A stretch of 22,521 bases of DNA from the NCBI GenBank assembly GCA_013054445.1, contig JAAMPI010000946.1:1-22521 (forward strand). The letters run 5' to 3'. Positions 12,710-21,806 of this stretch are shown here, one piece after another. The notes under the pieces are model-generated. The model was not told the origin of the DNA and searched no databases. It saw only the letters and a list, made by a program, of their open reading frames with translations. The stretch comes from Cudoniella acicularis (taxonomy: Eukaryota > Ascomycota > Leotiomycetes > Helotiales > Helotiaceae). Within the stretch, counting starts at the first letter, position 1; every line of letters starts with the position of its first letter. The position numbers and the translations under genes are program-made.

Positions 12710-13212
12710 CTAGGACCCAGGCTTGTCGTGTCTTGTCGCAGGCAGACCTGAATACCAGTTCGGGTACTCAAAATTCTCAGGCCGGGTAAGCGGGCCGATT
12801 TTCTCCACCATGCCTGCGGCGCATCTGGTTCGCTCTCCGGGTAACGCATTGGGTCAGCTGCCTGCGAACGCAATCAGCATGTCAATTACTAAATCACTGC
12901 TTTGCTTGAGCTTGGAGAGGGGGTGGGGAAACTTACCCAGCACTGAACACAGCGCCCCAGTCTTGTTGAGCTGGTTCAGGGCAGTTGTATGTGTTCCAGA
13001 ATCGACAGTTCATTCTGGTGTTGCGTGGCAGTGTGCCAGTATCAACTTTGAGTTGAGGAACTTGGGGTCTTGTCCCTTAGTTGAAGAACTTCCACCACGT
13101 TGCGACATCTCGACGAGTGCAGTCGAAGTCTTTGCCGTAGAAATGTAAAAGCTTTTGTAAATCGTAATAGCGCTGATGAAGTCCGCTTGAAATCTGTACA
13201 GAGAATAAATCT
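12710..13212 (-). pseudogene. Relic of a small cysteine-containing, probably secreted protein
   Basis: Read on the minus strand, one frame gives a compact protein-like sequence: HFYGKDFDCTRRDVATWWKF, then a TAA at 13077-13079, then VPQLKVDTGTLPRNTRMNC, RFWNTYNCPEPAQQDWGAVF. A good intron follows (12862-12936: GTAAGT donor, CTGAT branch, TTCGCAG acceptor). The second exon opens with a TGA (12854-12856) and then NALPGERTRCAAGMVEKIG and PENFEYPNWYSGLP, ending with TAG at 12710-12712. Four cysteines and the Trp/Tyr-rich, NCxxWNTYNC-like pattern suggest a small extracellular protein. The frame is open upstream to 13212 but has no ATG, so the signal peptide is lost or lies in a missing exon. A TATA-like TATAAATA lies at 13291-13298. 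Replacing TAA by CAA and TGA by CGA would reopen the frame. I do not recognise a named family. Confidence 0.5.
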
Positions 13213-13559
13213 CAAAAGCAACGATGCGAGTTGATTTGGAGTTGCAATATAAAAAGGAAAGAAGAGCAAGAGCAAGAGAAGAAATGGAGGTATTTATACT
13301 TTTCCTGGGTTGAGGGACGTGAATGCCATTATGAGATTTGGGCGTTGAATAATGACCGATAAGTTGTGATAACAGGGAATAGAGTTGGAATCGTTGATTC
13401 TTGAATGCGTTCCCTCCAAAAGCTACCTATGGGCAGGTCATTGTTGTGTTTGAATGTTCAACTCGTGGGTTGGGTTGTGTGATTGTTCTTTTTTCAAGGT
13501 GAGAGAGACATACATCGTTGTTCACGAGGGAAGTTATGATTTAAAAAGTTTATTATTAT

Positions 13560-13930
13560 TCACACTAAAGTGGAAGAGGAGCAAGGATTCAACTCGTCGC
13601 CTACTGTGTACCCTGTGGAATCACGCCCACGCAGCCGAAGAATCGTCGTAACGCCGAATGACTTCCCTTGAAGCCATGCTTCCTCAGCCTATTCCAAAAC
13701 GCCAGGTGCATTTCCGAGTATCTTGAGCCGGTCCATGCATGGCATCACCTTTCCGAGGACATAGACTCCCGATATATTTTTGGCCTTGTGACGGGGAGTA
13801 GTCGTCGACTGGTCGACATTGGTCTCTGAAGTCAGGTGTTGATTCCAATTTCCAATGGGCCGGAGGTCCCCTCAACTACCCGGCTCGCCCACTTTCCGGG
13901 AAGGACGGATTGTTGAGGAAACCGATCGAG
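13560..13930 (-). pseudogene. Weak coding relic, unknown family
   Basis: One minus-strand frame reads protein-like across two stops: RKVGEPGS, TGA (13872-13874), GDLRPIGNWNQHLTSETNVD, NISGVYVLGKVMPCMDRLKI, LGNAPGVLE, TAG (13689-13691), AEEAWLQGKSFGVTTILRLR, GYTVGDELNP, and TGA at 13560-13562. The TAG is one C-to-T change from CAG, like the stops of the neighbouring relics. The composition looks coding, but there is no recognisable domain, start or splice site, and chance openness cannot be excluded. Confidence 0.22.
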
Positions 13931-14124
13931 GTTAGGCTCAAGGAAACCAGTGGTGTTAGACAGAGAGACTTCGCTTGAAGAAGCCGTTGGCTGGAATAGA
14001 CTGCATGTCGAGTACCAGTCGATTTCCGGATCAAACCTCTCGAAAATCTAAACATTTTGGTTTCGATAATCTATACAGTACCATTTGTTTCTGCATTTGC
14101 AGAAACATCAAATCCTTGTTGCGT

Positions 14125-15898
14125 TCACTTCTGCTTCTTTGCCATCGCCTCTTCTTGAAGACAAAGTGGCAATGACCACCACTCCCGCGGCTTGCTGCCA
14201 TCCCCATTCACAATCGCGACAGCATAATCACTGCACCACTTCTCTCTCTCTGCCTTCGCCTTCTTCAAAACCTCCACCTTTGCCGGCATACCCATCTTGT
14301 CCCACCTTGTTTTCAGTGTTTCCTCAGGGGCCAACGAATTACTCATGTTGATGTTCCGAAGCCACGATAGACGCATCATCTCATATTGACGCTTGCTGTC
14401 GAGTTCTTCTGCTTCGCTAGGGTCATCGGCATACATGTCAGTGGAGAATCCAAATATACCTTCGACTTTATACCAATTCGTGAACATTTCATTGCTGTTA
14501 TCCCTTAAATCTTTCGCCTTTGCCACGATTGTAGCTCGCTCTTCTGGGGGTTTCTCACTCCACGCAACATCAGCAAGAATGTTAAAGGTCTCAGTAATAT
14601 TTGTGAAATTGAATGGCCAGCAGTCCAAACCAAGCTGTTTAAGCCAGCCTATTCGATTGTTGGACCATGATGCGAAAGTGGTGAAACAATTTGCGGGGTA
14701 AATTTCATACTGCTTCTCAAACTCAGTCCAAGACGGGTTCGGGAGCGTGACCAACATCTTGAGGTATCTAGCTCTAGATTCAATTTCCTTCCTCTCAAGA
14801 ACGTACTTCATGCCATACAAGCTGTCCAAGTATGTGGTCTGTTCGATGGATTGAGGCAATGGATAGGGTCGTGCTTCACTGAATCCAACATCATAGAGCC
14901 ATTTGTCTCGCTGAGCGATCAAATCGGAGAAACCATCGAATGGTCTGAAGCTAAAATATTGTCGCTCGATGTAGTAGAATGGCATCGGCGGGACCTCATT
15001 AAGGCGACTAGGATGCTCTCGGAGTGGGATGGAATGAAGACTGATGAATGTGCTGTACTTTGTATATATGGCCAATCTCTCCACTACTCGACGCTTTTCT
15101 GCTGGCTCGTCGGCCCAGGTATTTTCGACCGCATCTCTTTCAGATTGTGAATTCTGACCACATGATCCAATGAATGGATATTGACACATGCCAATACGAT
15201 CCAGCCATAAATCAAAAGATTTACCACCATAGCGAGTCTCTTGGCGCCACGTAGAATACTTTTCCGTTAATTCATAAAATGTTAAGAAGTATCCAGCCGG
15301 TATGATCACAAGAGGGCTTGCAGCCACAAGCTTTTGGCCATCCTGAGGAACTTGGGGTTCGGGTGCTCGAACATTGGAAGAGAGGTCATCAAGGACTTTA
15401 CGGGGCTCCTCTACTAGAGCTCTAGATTGAGTCAGTTGTGATTTTGTGGATATATGCTGAGTAGGTGGAGGTGCAGGCTTGTGTTTTTCCATGACACGGG
15501 AACTACTGGTTGAGGTTGAAAGATTTCTCTCTGGAGGGAATCGTGCAACAGGAGGTTGAGGTTGTGACTTTTGCGAGGATTTTGGAGATTGGACTTGTGG
15601 TTTTGTGCTACCGGAGAAACCGCCTGTTCCAGCAGATATGCTTCGCTCTGTGGGAAAGCGTTCAATAGTAGGCTGTGGCTGGGACTTTCGAGGTTGAGTC
15701 TGCAGTTTTGTACTGTTGGAGGCTTCGTTTGCGCCCGTAGCTTGTGTTCTGTATCTTGATCAGCTTCAGCTTCAATGCTTGATGCAACGCGGGGGGTTCT
15801 GCAACGCGAGAGAACTGCTTTTTGGTTGGAGGCGGGTCATCATCGTCGCTCAGGATGACGAAGGATCCCAATCGCTTCCTCGACTTTGAAGTCGTCAT
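14125..15898 (-). CDS. Unrecognised protein with repeated Trp modules and N-terminal SIM-like motif
   Basis: Starts at ATG 15898. The first exon frame changes to the main frame across a short intron, most simply 15749-15788 (40 bp, GTTGCA...ATACAG); a 67-bp alternative (15749-15815) also keeps frame. Exon 2 ends with TAA at 14125, giving 577 aa. Order: basic start, GSFVILSDDDD (residues 11-21), a low-complexity S/P/Q linker containing a repeated motif (IERFPTERS, VARFPPERN; about 40-180), then a folded part. That part repeats WLxxIGMxxxPF (218-229), WLYDVGFxxxxPYP (320-333) and WLKQLGLDCWPF (405-416). Copies 1 and 3 are each followed about 30 residues later by WADEPAEKRR or WSEKPPEERA. The charged C-terminus holds RWDKMGMPAKVEVLKKAKAE. 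The W-x3-P-x-E-x-R turn is reminiscent of HMG-box helices 2-3, but this is tentative. Probably nuclear. Confidence 0.8.
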
Positions 15899-16139
15899 GG
15901 TGTGATGTTGGAAAGGATGCCCTGTCTTCGTAGCTGCGTTGGCTGTTTACTTTGTACGCTTCAGTGCTCGGCCCTCATAATCGCGCCAACACGTGATTAG
16001 TCCCCATCACGCCCTCCTGGCACGGCCAGCACTTCTCCCTTTTAATTTGGTCTCTTGTCGCGTTTGTTCCCTTTTCTCTCCAACATCTCACCACCAAACT
16101 GCAAACATCATCCTGAGCGCCCTCCCACCGGCCGTACCC
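15899..16139. promoter_or_regulatory. Short divergent promoter region
   Basis: Only 241 bp separate the ATG at 15898 (minus) from the ATG at 16140 (plus). The right part is pyrimidine-rich (CTCTCCAACATCTCACCACC-like), typical of fungal 5' leaders. The two genes may be co-regulated from here. Confidence 0.5.
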
Positions 16140-16873
16140 ATGTCCCCCTCGATCGGCCATGATGGAGGGACCAACAAACGTGCTGCTCCTCCAGCGGAAG
16201 CCCCGCCAATTCAGCGCATGAAGCGCACACGATTCACCACGCTGATAGAATGAGACCGAAATGCGAGCACAGAACAGGATACTACAGGAAAACATCCAGA
16301 ATCCGCACACAATCAAAGGAATTTCAGAACGATTGCGACACCAATCCCTGGGGTATCTTGTCAGATATAGAGCACCTCTTTGCACACCCCTGGAGACCTT
16401 GCATGTTTTACTGGTGGAAATGGGTCATAGATACCTCGAAAGATATTTCGAAGTATGATATCCCAGAACCCAGGAAATATTCCCCACGCGTATGAAAAGT
16501 GTTAGAAACCGCTATCCAGCGGGGAATAATTGAAACGACTGGGCGTCGCAGCTGCCTCGAAGCAAGGACACCTGCTCTGGGACTACTCGTCTATATCGGT
16601 ATCCTCCTTATGGAAATACATCAATACGAGCGGGATCTTTACGACACTGATCCGGTACCGCATTGCCAGCTTGGTCAAACCCTGACTGATGCCATGGAGC
16701 GGGTGTTAGGGTTCTCATTGCCATGGGAGCGAGAAGAAGACAAGAAAGCTTACCTCGAGTCGGAAGCAATCGTGGAAAACCTTGAGTTTCTCGAAAGCAT
16801 AAGAAGAGAGGCTCTTTCTCACCTGCCCTCCATTGTACGCCATTTTATGCCAATTGCATCTTCCACGAGCTGA
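16140..16873 (+). pseudogene. Disrupted gene of unknown family, divergent from the Trp-module gene
   Basis: Begins MSPSIGHDGGTNKRAAPP and QRMKRTRFTTLIE after a pyrimidine-rich leader, then hits TGA at 16251-16253. Skipping one base continues as ETEMRAQNRILQEN, ISERLRHQSLGYLVRYRAPL and LETLHVLLVEMGHRYLERYF in the next frame, up to TGA at 16456-16458. A third frame then opens near 16499 and runs VLETAIQRGIIETTGR, ALGLLVYIGILLMEIHQYER, MERVLGFSLPWEREEDKK to TGA at 16871-16873. A weak intron (16424-16499, GTCATA...AAAAG) could join the last two, but nothing explains the first change. Either a sequencing or assembly indel or a real lesion. Helical, Leu/Glu/Arg-rich; no domain recognised. A shorter live version starting at the ATG at 16261 is possible. 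Confidence 0.4.
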
Positions 16874-17864
16874 CCCCAACCCGATTAAGAGTGAAAGCCC
16901 GGACTCAAAGGGGTCAAACGACACTATTCTGTGTACCAAGTGATTTGGAAATCCGGAACCTATTCCTCATCAACAACGGATTGCCTCAGATTTGTCGCAT
17001 CTTTAGCTGTTGAATTTAGTCTCTGTATTTTGGCCCAGGCTGCCTTCGAATGTTGGTTGTGTGACATTATTTGAGTAGTTCCTTATCGATCAATAAGTCT
17101 ATAAGAGGACGAAAGGAAAACGAATGCAATGTGATCAGCAGGCTTACCTCTGAAAAGTAAAAATCAGTATATATTGTATAAAATGTGGGAATATGCATCA
17201 ATAATTAACTTTTTCAACCGTTTAGTATCTTCATGTCCAGAATTTGCCCCCCTTATTTCGACGTTACGCAACCACATCTCTGCTTGGTCTCAAAAAAGCA
17301 GATTTCGCATCCCATATGATAGCTTCTGGACAAACTTACTTTTTCAGCCCTCTAACTTTTAATCCACTATGCCTTTCAATCGATCCAAGTCATCTCAACT
17401 TCAACCTCCAACTTTCTATCGAACTTTGCTTTCCTCAGCCCCGCATATTCCCGTCACTGTCTACACCATCTGTATCATCCTTCTCTTGAGAAGAGTCGAT
17501 GTCGAATCGCGTCATACCTACAGTACAAATTCACGAACCACGATCTTCAATGATCGAAGCCATTGCGTAGATTTATGTCCCCAGCTGCAACCTGAAGAAC
17601 ATCGAACGAGTCAGTTTATATGTCATTCCATAGTGCTGCCACCTATGTTTTGGAAATTTGTCCCTGAAATCTCTCCAGTCATTTTGAGAAATCATGGTTT
17701 GTTTAATGCAGGGAAACGCCATCCTTGTTGAGGCGCATATTGTGGTGATGTTGGTGTTTCTAAACAGGCATCCAGTCTGACTCCGCTTCCCAACATCACT
17801 TTGCTCTTCGTTTCGGTTTTCATCTTCCTCAATAATCACTTCCAGTGCGGGTATCACGATCAAA
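16874..17864. promoter_or_regulatory. Upstream region of the multi-zinc regulator
   Basis: About 1 kb. Frames at 17369-17731 and antisense at 17573-18085 lack motifs and are probably chance; part is likely a pyrimidine-rich 5' leader (CT-rich stretches near 17380-17480 and 17770-17830). No repeat or RNA gene recognised. Confidence 0.4.
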
Positions 17865-20212
17865 ATGGACCAATCCACAGGCCCACCTTCCCAAAATCCG
17901 GCAGAAGCAGAAGACGTCCAGTCTGGAGAAGCTTCTTCTTCCCAGACCCTCAAAAGTGGCGACACCATCACGATACCGAAGCATTTATATGAATTATTGG
18001 GACCAGCCGCAACCATCCAGTCCCACGACGGAGCTTCCACAGGTGCCGGTTGTATTCGTTGCCGCAGGTCAAAAATAAAATGCACCCAGGAGGAACCAAA
18101 GTGCTCCTCCTGTCGCCCTTCAAACAGAGATTGCCAATATCTCGGTACAGGTGATCTTTCGGGAGAAGGTAATTTTCATTCTAGCAAAAACTCAAAGGAT
18201 GCGCCAGATAACACGGGTTCAGGGTGTCTGCAATGCAGAGAGCGTGGCTGGGGCTCCCAAGACTGCAATCATACCGCATCGGAATCCAATCTAAGCAGGC
18301 CACGAAAACCGTTCTTACCATCAATCGATTCCTTCTTCCCATATTCCGCTGAAACCTATGAGAAATTCATAACGGAGCGGAAGAATCTGTGGCGTTCAGA
18401 ATACTCCATATATTACCACGGAGGCTTAGATAGATACAAGAGTCTCTCGTCCCGCGAAGATTTTGTCCCGATCACCGAAAGGTGCGAATCTTGTTTCAAA
18501 GGCTTACGTCGATCCGGATCGAATGGATTGTGCAAGGTATGCGAGAATCTTTGCAGAACGTATGGAATCGAGTCGGAAATGAATCAGCAGGAAAATTCCA
18601 CGTCACCTAGCTCATCAGATCGCGAGGCCGAGCTACGATCTTGCAAAGTATGTTCCGGCCGAGGCACAATATGCGATTCGATGAAACCAACATGCTCTTT
18701 CTGCTGGCACATGGGGATTCCATGCGAGTACCAAGGTGTGCCTGCACATGGCAATGAGGATTCTCCTTCAAAAGCCCAAAATATGCTTCATTACCAAGCT
18801 GCCGATGGCAGCTATCGCATTCGAGGCCTGTCCGCGACGGACGCTCACTGCTACATACGTGATGCCTGGGGAACTTACTTTCCAATCTATGAAAAGTCTT
18901 CGCCAGATATCGCAAATGTTATTGATACGATATATCGAAGGCGCGATGGTAGCCCGAGCTGGTACACGACAACTACATATACGCCCTCTGGCGGTAAAAA
19001 GCAATGTGATGACTGCAGGCCGAAATTCCCTCCCATGTATTGTGTGCCATCCTACGAATCTACGCGAGGGAAACGCAAATACCATGAATCTGTCGAGGCC
19101 TGTGAGAAGTGCCACAATCTAAACAACACTGGGAGTGCAGAGTTATGGAGCTCGTCTACCATTACCCATCATCCACAGCAGTCTGATGTGTCTTTTAGAG
19201 GAGCGGACGGCAGATCTTTGCATGGAGTATCTTCTCGTGAATTAGACTGTATGCGCAACGGGAAAGAGACAAAAGAACCTCCAGTTGCAACCGAAAAGTC
19301 GACGCCTTCGCCTCTGAGTAAAGCCCAGGAGAAGATGAGAGCGAACTTATTGGACTTGAAGGAGAGGGTCGAGGGAGCACAAACCACAATCGAAGCTGCT
19401 GAGAAGCATTTCTCACAAGCAAATACATTATCGTCAGAACGTAGCGTCGGTGGTGAAGACATGCTTCATTCTGTAAAGGGCTTTCAGGCACAAGTGGCGG
19501 CCATGGAAATTGCATTCCGTGAGGCATTCCCTTCAAACCGGGTATTCCCGTACCAGAATTCTGCGTTTAGTCCCACGATCGAGGCATGTCTGGAAACGGC
19601 AGAAGAGAAAATTAAGACCGTTGCCACCACTTTCAAAGTACTGGAGCAGGCAATTAGCTGGGCAAAGTCGAACCCCAATGGTATTAATCCATATGCCATG
19701 AATCCTCTAGATAGCAGTAACATAGGTAAACCGCCTTCTATTATTATCGTTTATTTCTGACGTGAACCGATTTAGTTGGCCAAGGGTTTGGTGAATTCAG
19801 GAAGGAAGCAATCTACGAGGCTCTTAGCCGAGGTGACGAAGCTGAAATCAAAGCCAGACTTGCTCTTTTCATGGACCCTTATTCCGACGCACTTAACGAT
19901 CAATCCATCTTGCAAGCAGTCCCCATTTCCAACGATTCCAAAGAAGAGAAGAAGTCAAAGAATGAAGGCAAGAATGTCCATCACCTCCATCATGTCTCAT
20001 TGCTAACGAAAACCACTAAAGCAGTCAACCTCCCAATTCGAAATATTGCTCCCCATTCCACGAGTCAAGAACACCAAAGGCTGCCTCCTTCCATAGCCCC
20101 AAAACTTTCCCTGCCAGACTCGTGGCCGCGCCGTCAGCTTGCCACATGGCACGAGTACATTCCAGCGAATGCAACACCCGTCAAACAAAGACGACGAGTC
20201 GAATCAAGATAG
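17865..20212 (+). CDS. Multi-zinc Zn2Cys6-type putative transcription regulator
   Basis: Two exons, 17865-19725 and 19776-20212; the 50-bp intron has donor GTAAAC, branch CTGAC (19757-19761) and acceptor TTTAG. It encodes 765 aa. The start context AAAATGG is good. Residues 63-90 (CIRCRRSKIKC..C..C..C) match the fungal binuclear zinc cluster with spacing C-x2-C-x6-C-x6-C-x2-C-x6-C and the usual basic stretch. Residues 260-287 repeat exactly the same spacing (CKVCSGRGTIC...CSFC...C), but without the basic residues. Further pairs are C121/C124/C134, C207/C210/C223/C226/C230 and C382/C385/C394/C414/C417. A helical, charged region (about 485-525) could be a coiled coil. It is expected to be nuclear, and cluster 1 could bind DNA. 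The fungal_trans middle homology region was not recognised. In frame after the TAG at 20210-20212, 37 more codons are open. Confidence 0.85.
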
Positions 20213-20326
20213 CCCCAAACGCCGAAATTTGCTACTCAAGAGGCGGGACAGGAAGGTTGGGATCTGGTGCAGGGGAAAGAGGAGGATTCTGAGATGTCTG
20301 AACCGGAGGCTTGGGAGCAGTTTTAA
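20213..20326 (+). other. In-frame protein-like extension after the TAG stop of the zinc regulator
   Basis: After TAG the same frame continues for 37 sense codons with natural-looking acidic composition (PKFATQEAGQEGWDLVQGKE, then SEMSEPEAWEQF) and stops at TAA 20324-20326. TAG could derive from CAG by one C-to-T change, truncating the protein, or be read through. The genuine C-terminus may be here. Confidence 0.45.
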
Positions 20327-20450
20327 TGGATAGTTTCTGGCGTTTGAGTAGGTGCCATGGTGAGACGTGCTGTTTCTTGGGGTGGGATATAATTGGATAG
20401 AGCTGGAGGAGGATAGTCTGCAACCGCTTTTTTGGTTTGATTTGGGATTA

Positions 20451-20482
20451 TTTTAGATTTGATAGTAAAATCAAATCTAAAA
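20451..20482. repeat. Perfect 12-bp inverted repeat with 8-nt loop
   Basis: TTTTAGATTTGA (20451-20462) and TCAAATCTAAAA (20471-20482) are exact reverse complements around TAGTAAAA. It lies about 125 bp after the extended end of the zinc regulator. It may be a 3'-end structure or the trace of a small element. Confidence 0.75.
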
Positions 20483-21685
20483 GGGTGTAAAAAAGAACCT
20501 ACTTGCATATGTGAGGTAAGTTACCTTCAATTTTTGCCTGTAGGGTGAGTTCATATAACGTTGAAGGGTTCCTCTTGAGTGCCCAGTCACGCAGACTCCT
20601 ATATTCTCTTTCTAGTCAACACATAATTGTGTTCCCCCGATTCTTGCCCCCTTTTTCCAGCCGCACTTCTCGCTTAGCATGCACTATGCCCCTCATGACC
20701 CTTAGTAGGTGCATGGAGGACTCCACACACTTCGCGCGCACTCGCCACAATCTATAGATGCATTCGTGCACTGCCATTGATTTATCTGTATGATTGCAAA
20801 TTCTTTCAGGATTGCTTAGCTTGTAAGAACTAAAAAACAGAGTCGCATACACAATTTACTGCCGTCTATCTTTATTTAACTCAAGGTGATAGCTCCCGAA
20901 TCTCACGGTGCTCTCTCGCTATATTATAGCTGCTAGTGCGCTGTGAACTGGGAATTTCTATAGTAGTAAAGTTAAAGACATCCTCAGATAGGCGGCCAAG
21001 AGGTGGTGGAGTGGCGAAAGGGGCAAAATAGAATCGAGCGAGAAAAGGAAATTGAGTTGGCTTAGCATGTGTTCTATGCCTAGCTAGATTTTCTTCTGAT
21101 TAGCCTGCTGCGCATTGCACCTCATCTGCCACATTTTCATTATACTCCGTCCGTGGAATATTCATTTTCTACTGCTTCGCGAGAGTAAACTCTTTGCGGG
21201 GCTTTCTTCATACTATTCGCCACTAAGGCGAAGCGAGGGATTTTACCATGTTCGGCGATTCAAGAACCCACTTAATCATCTAGCTGATTCTAGCACAAGT
21301 CGAAGTAACAACTGAAAATGATTTGGAGATCTCCTATAAAACCAAGTGGAATGTCGCACGAATCTGTAAAGAAAAGCAATTGTTAGCGCTGATAGCTGGT
21401 GCGGGGCATATATTTGAGTTCCCCAAGTATCCATCTCCATCTTCCGAATCCGTCACTTTTATTTATCACTGATTATTATATCTTCACTGCTACCACATCG
21501 CTACCTTGACTGCCTCTACTTTTTTCAAGCACCCTGGAGTTTCGGCAATAAAGGAAAACCCATCCTTTGTCAAATTTAATAGACCTATCTATCCTTTGTT
21601 GCTGACGCTATTTTTTCCTCCACTAATTCCCAATAGCCCTCGAGATTTCTCTAACAACAAAGAAACCCAGATAAAATAGAAATCC

Positions 21686-21718
21686 TTCTAGAATCTCAAT
21701 TCTAGAAATACTCTAGAA
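21686..21718. promoter_or_regulatory. Heat-shock-element-like cluster
   Basis: TTCTAGAA occurs twice (21686-21693 and 21700-21707), each matching TTCnnGAA, followed by CTCTAGAA at 21711-21718. Alternating nTTCn/nGAAn units are the binding pattern of the heat-shock factor. The cluster is about 90-120 bp upstream of the ATG at 21807. Confidence 0.4.
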
Positions 21719-21806
21719 CTCTGAAATGAACATCAATTGAAATTTCCAGTGTCTCTTAAACAAATCTGCACCTTCAAGACTACGAAAATAGGAGTAAAAC
21801 TTCATA

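Larger units (their letters stand above)
20327..21806. other. Intergenic, no gene seen; promoter at right end
   Basis: About 1.5 kb. It holds a perfect 12-bp hairpin (20451-20482), a smaller hairpin TTCGCC/GGCGAA (21216-21232), and, close to the next gene, three TCTAGAA motifs (21686-21718). No coding frame with recognisable content; short frames here look like chance. Confidence 0.5.

Noticed and set aside
12723..13148. 141-codon plus-strand frame
   Set aside because: Antisense to the small secreted-protein relic, whose intron and protein-like composition on the minus strand are more convincing.
16240..16270. Antizyme-type programmed frameshift
   Set aside because: The protein shows no antizyme motifs, the slippery TCC-TGA context is absent, and a second frame change follows, so indels or decay are more likely.
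17573..18085. 170-codon minus-strand frame
   Set aside because: Antisense to the start of the zinc regulator and its leader; no motif.
21216..21232. Small hairpin TTCGCC/GGCGAA
   Set aside because: Six-base stems are common by chance at this scale and nothing else marks the site.
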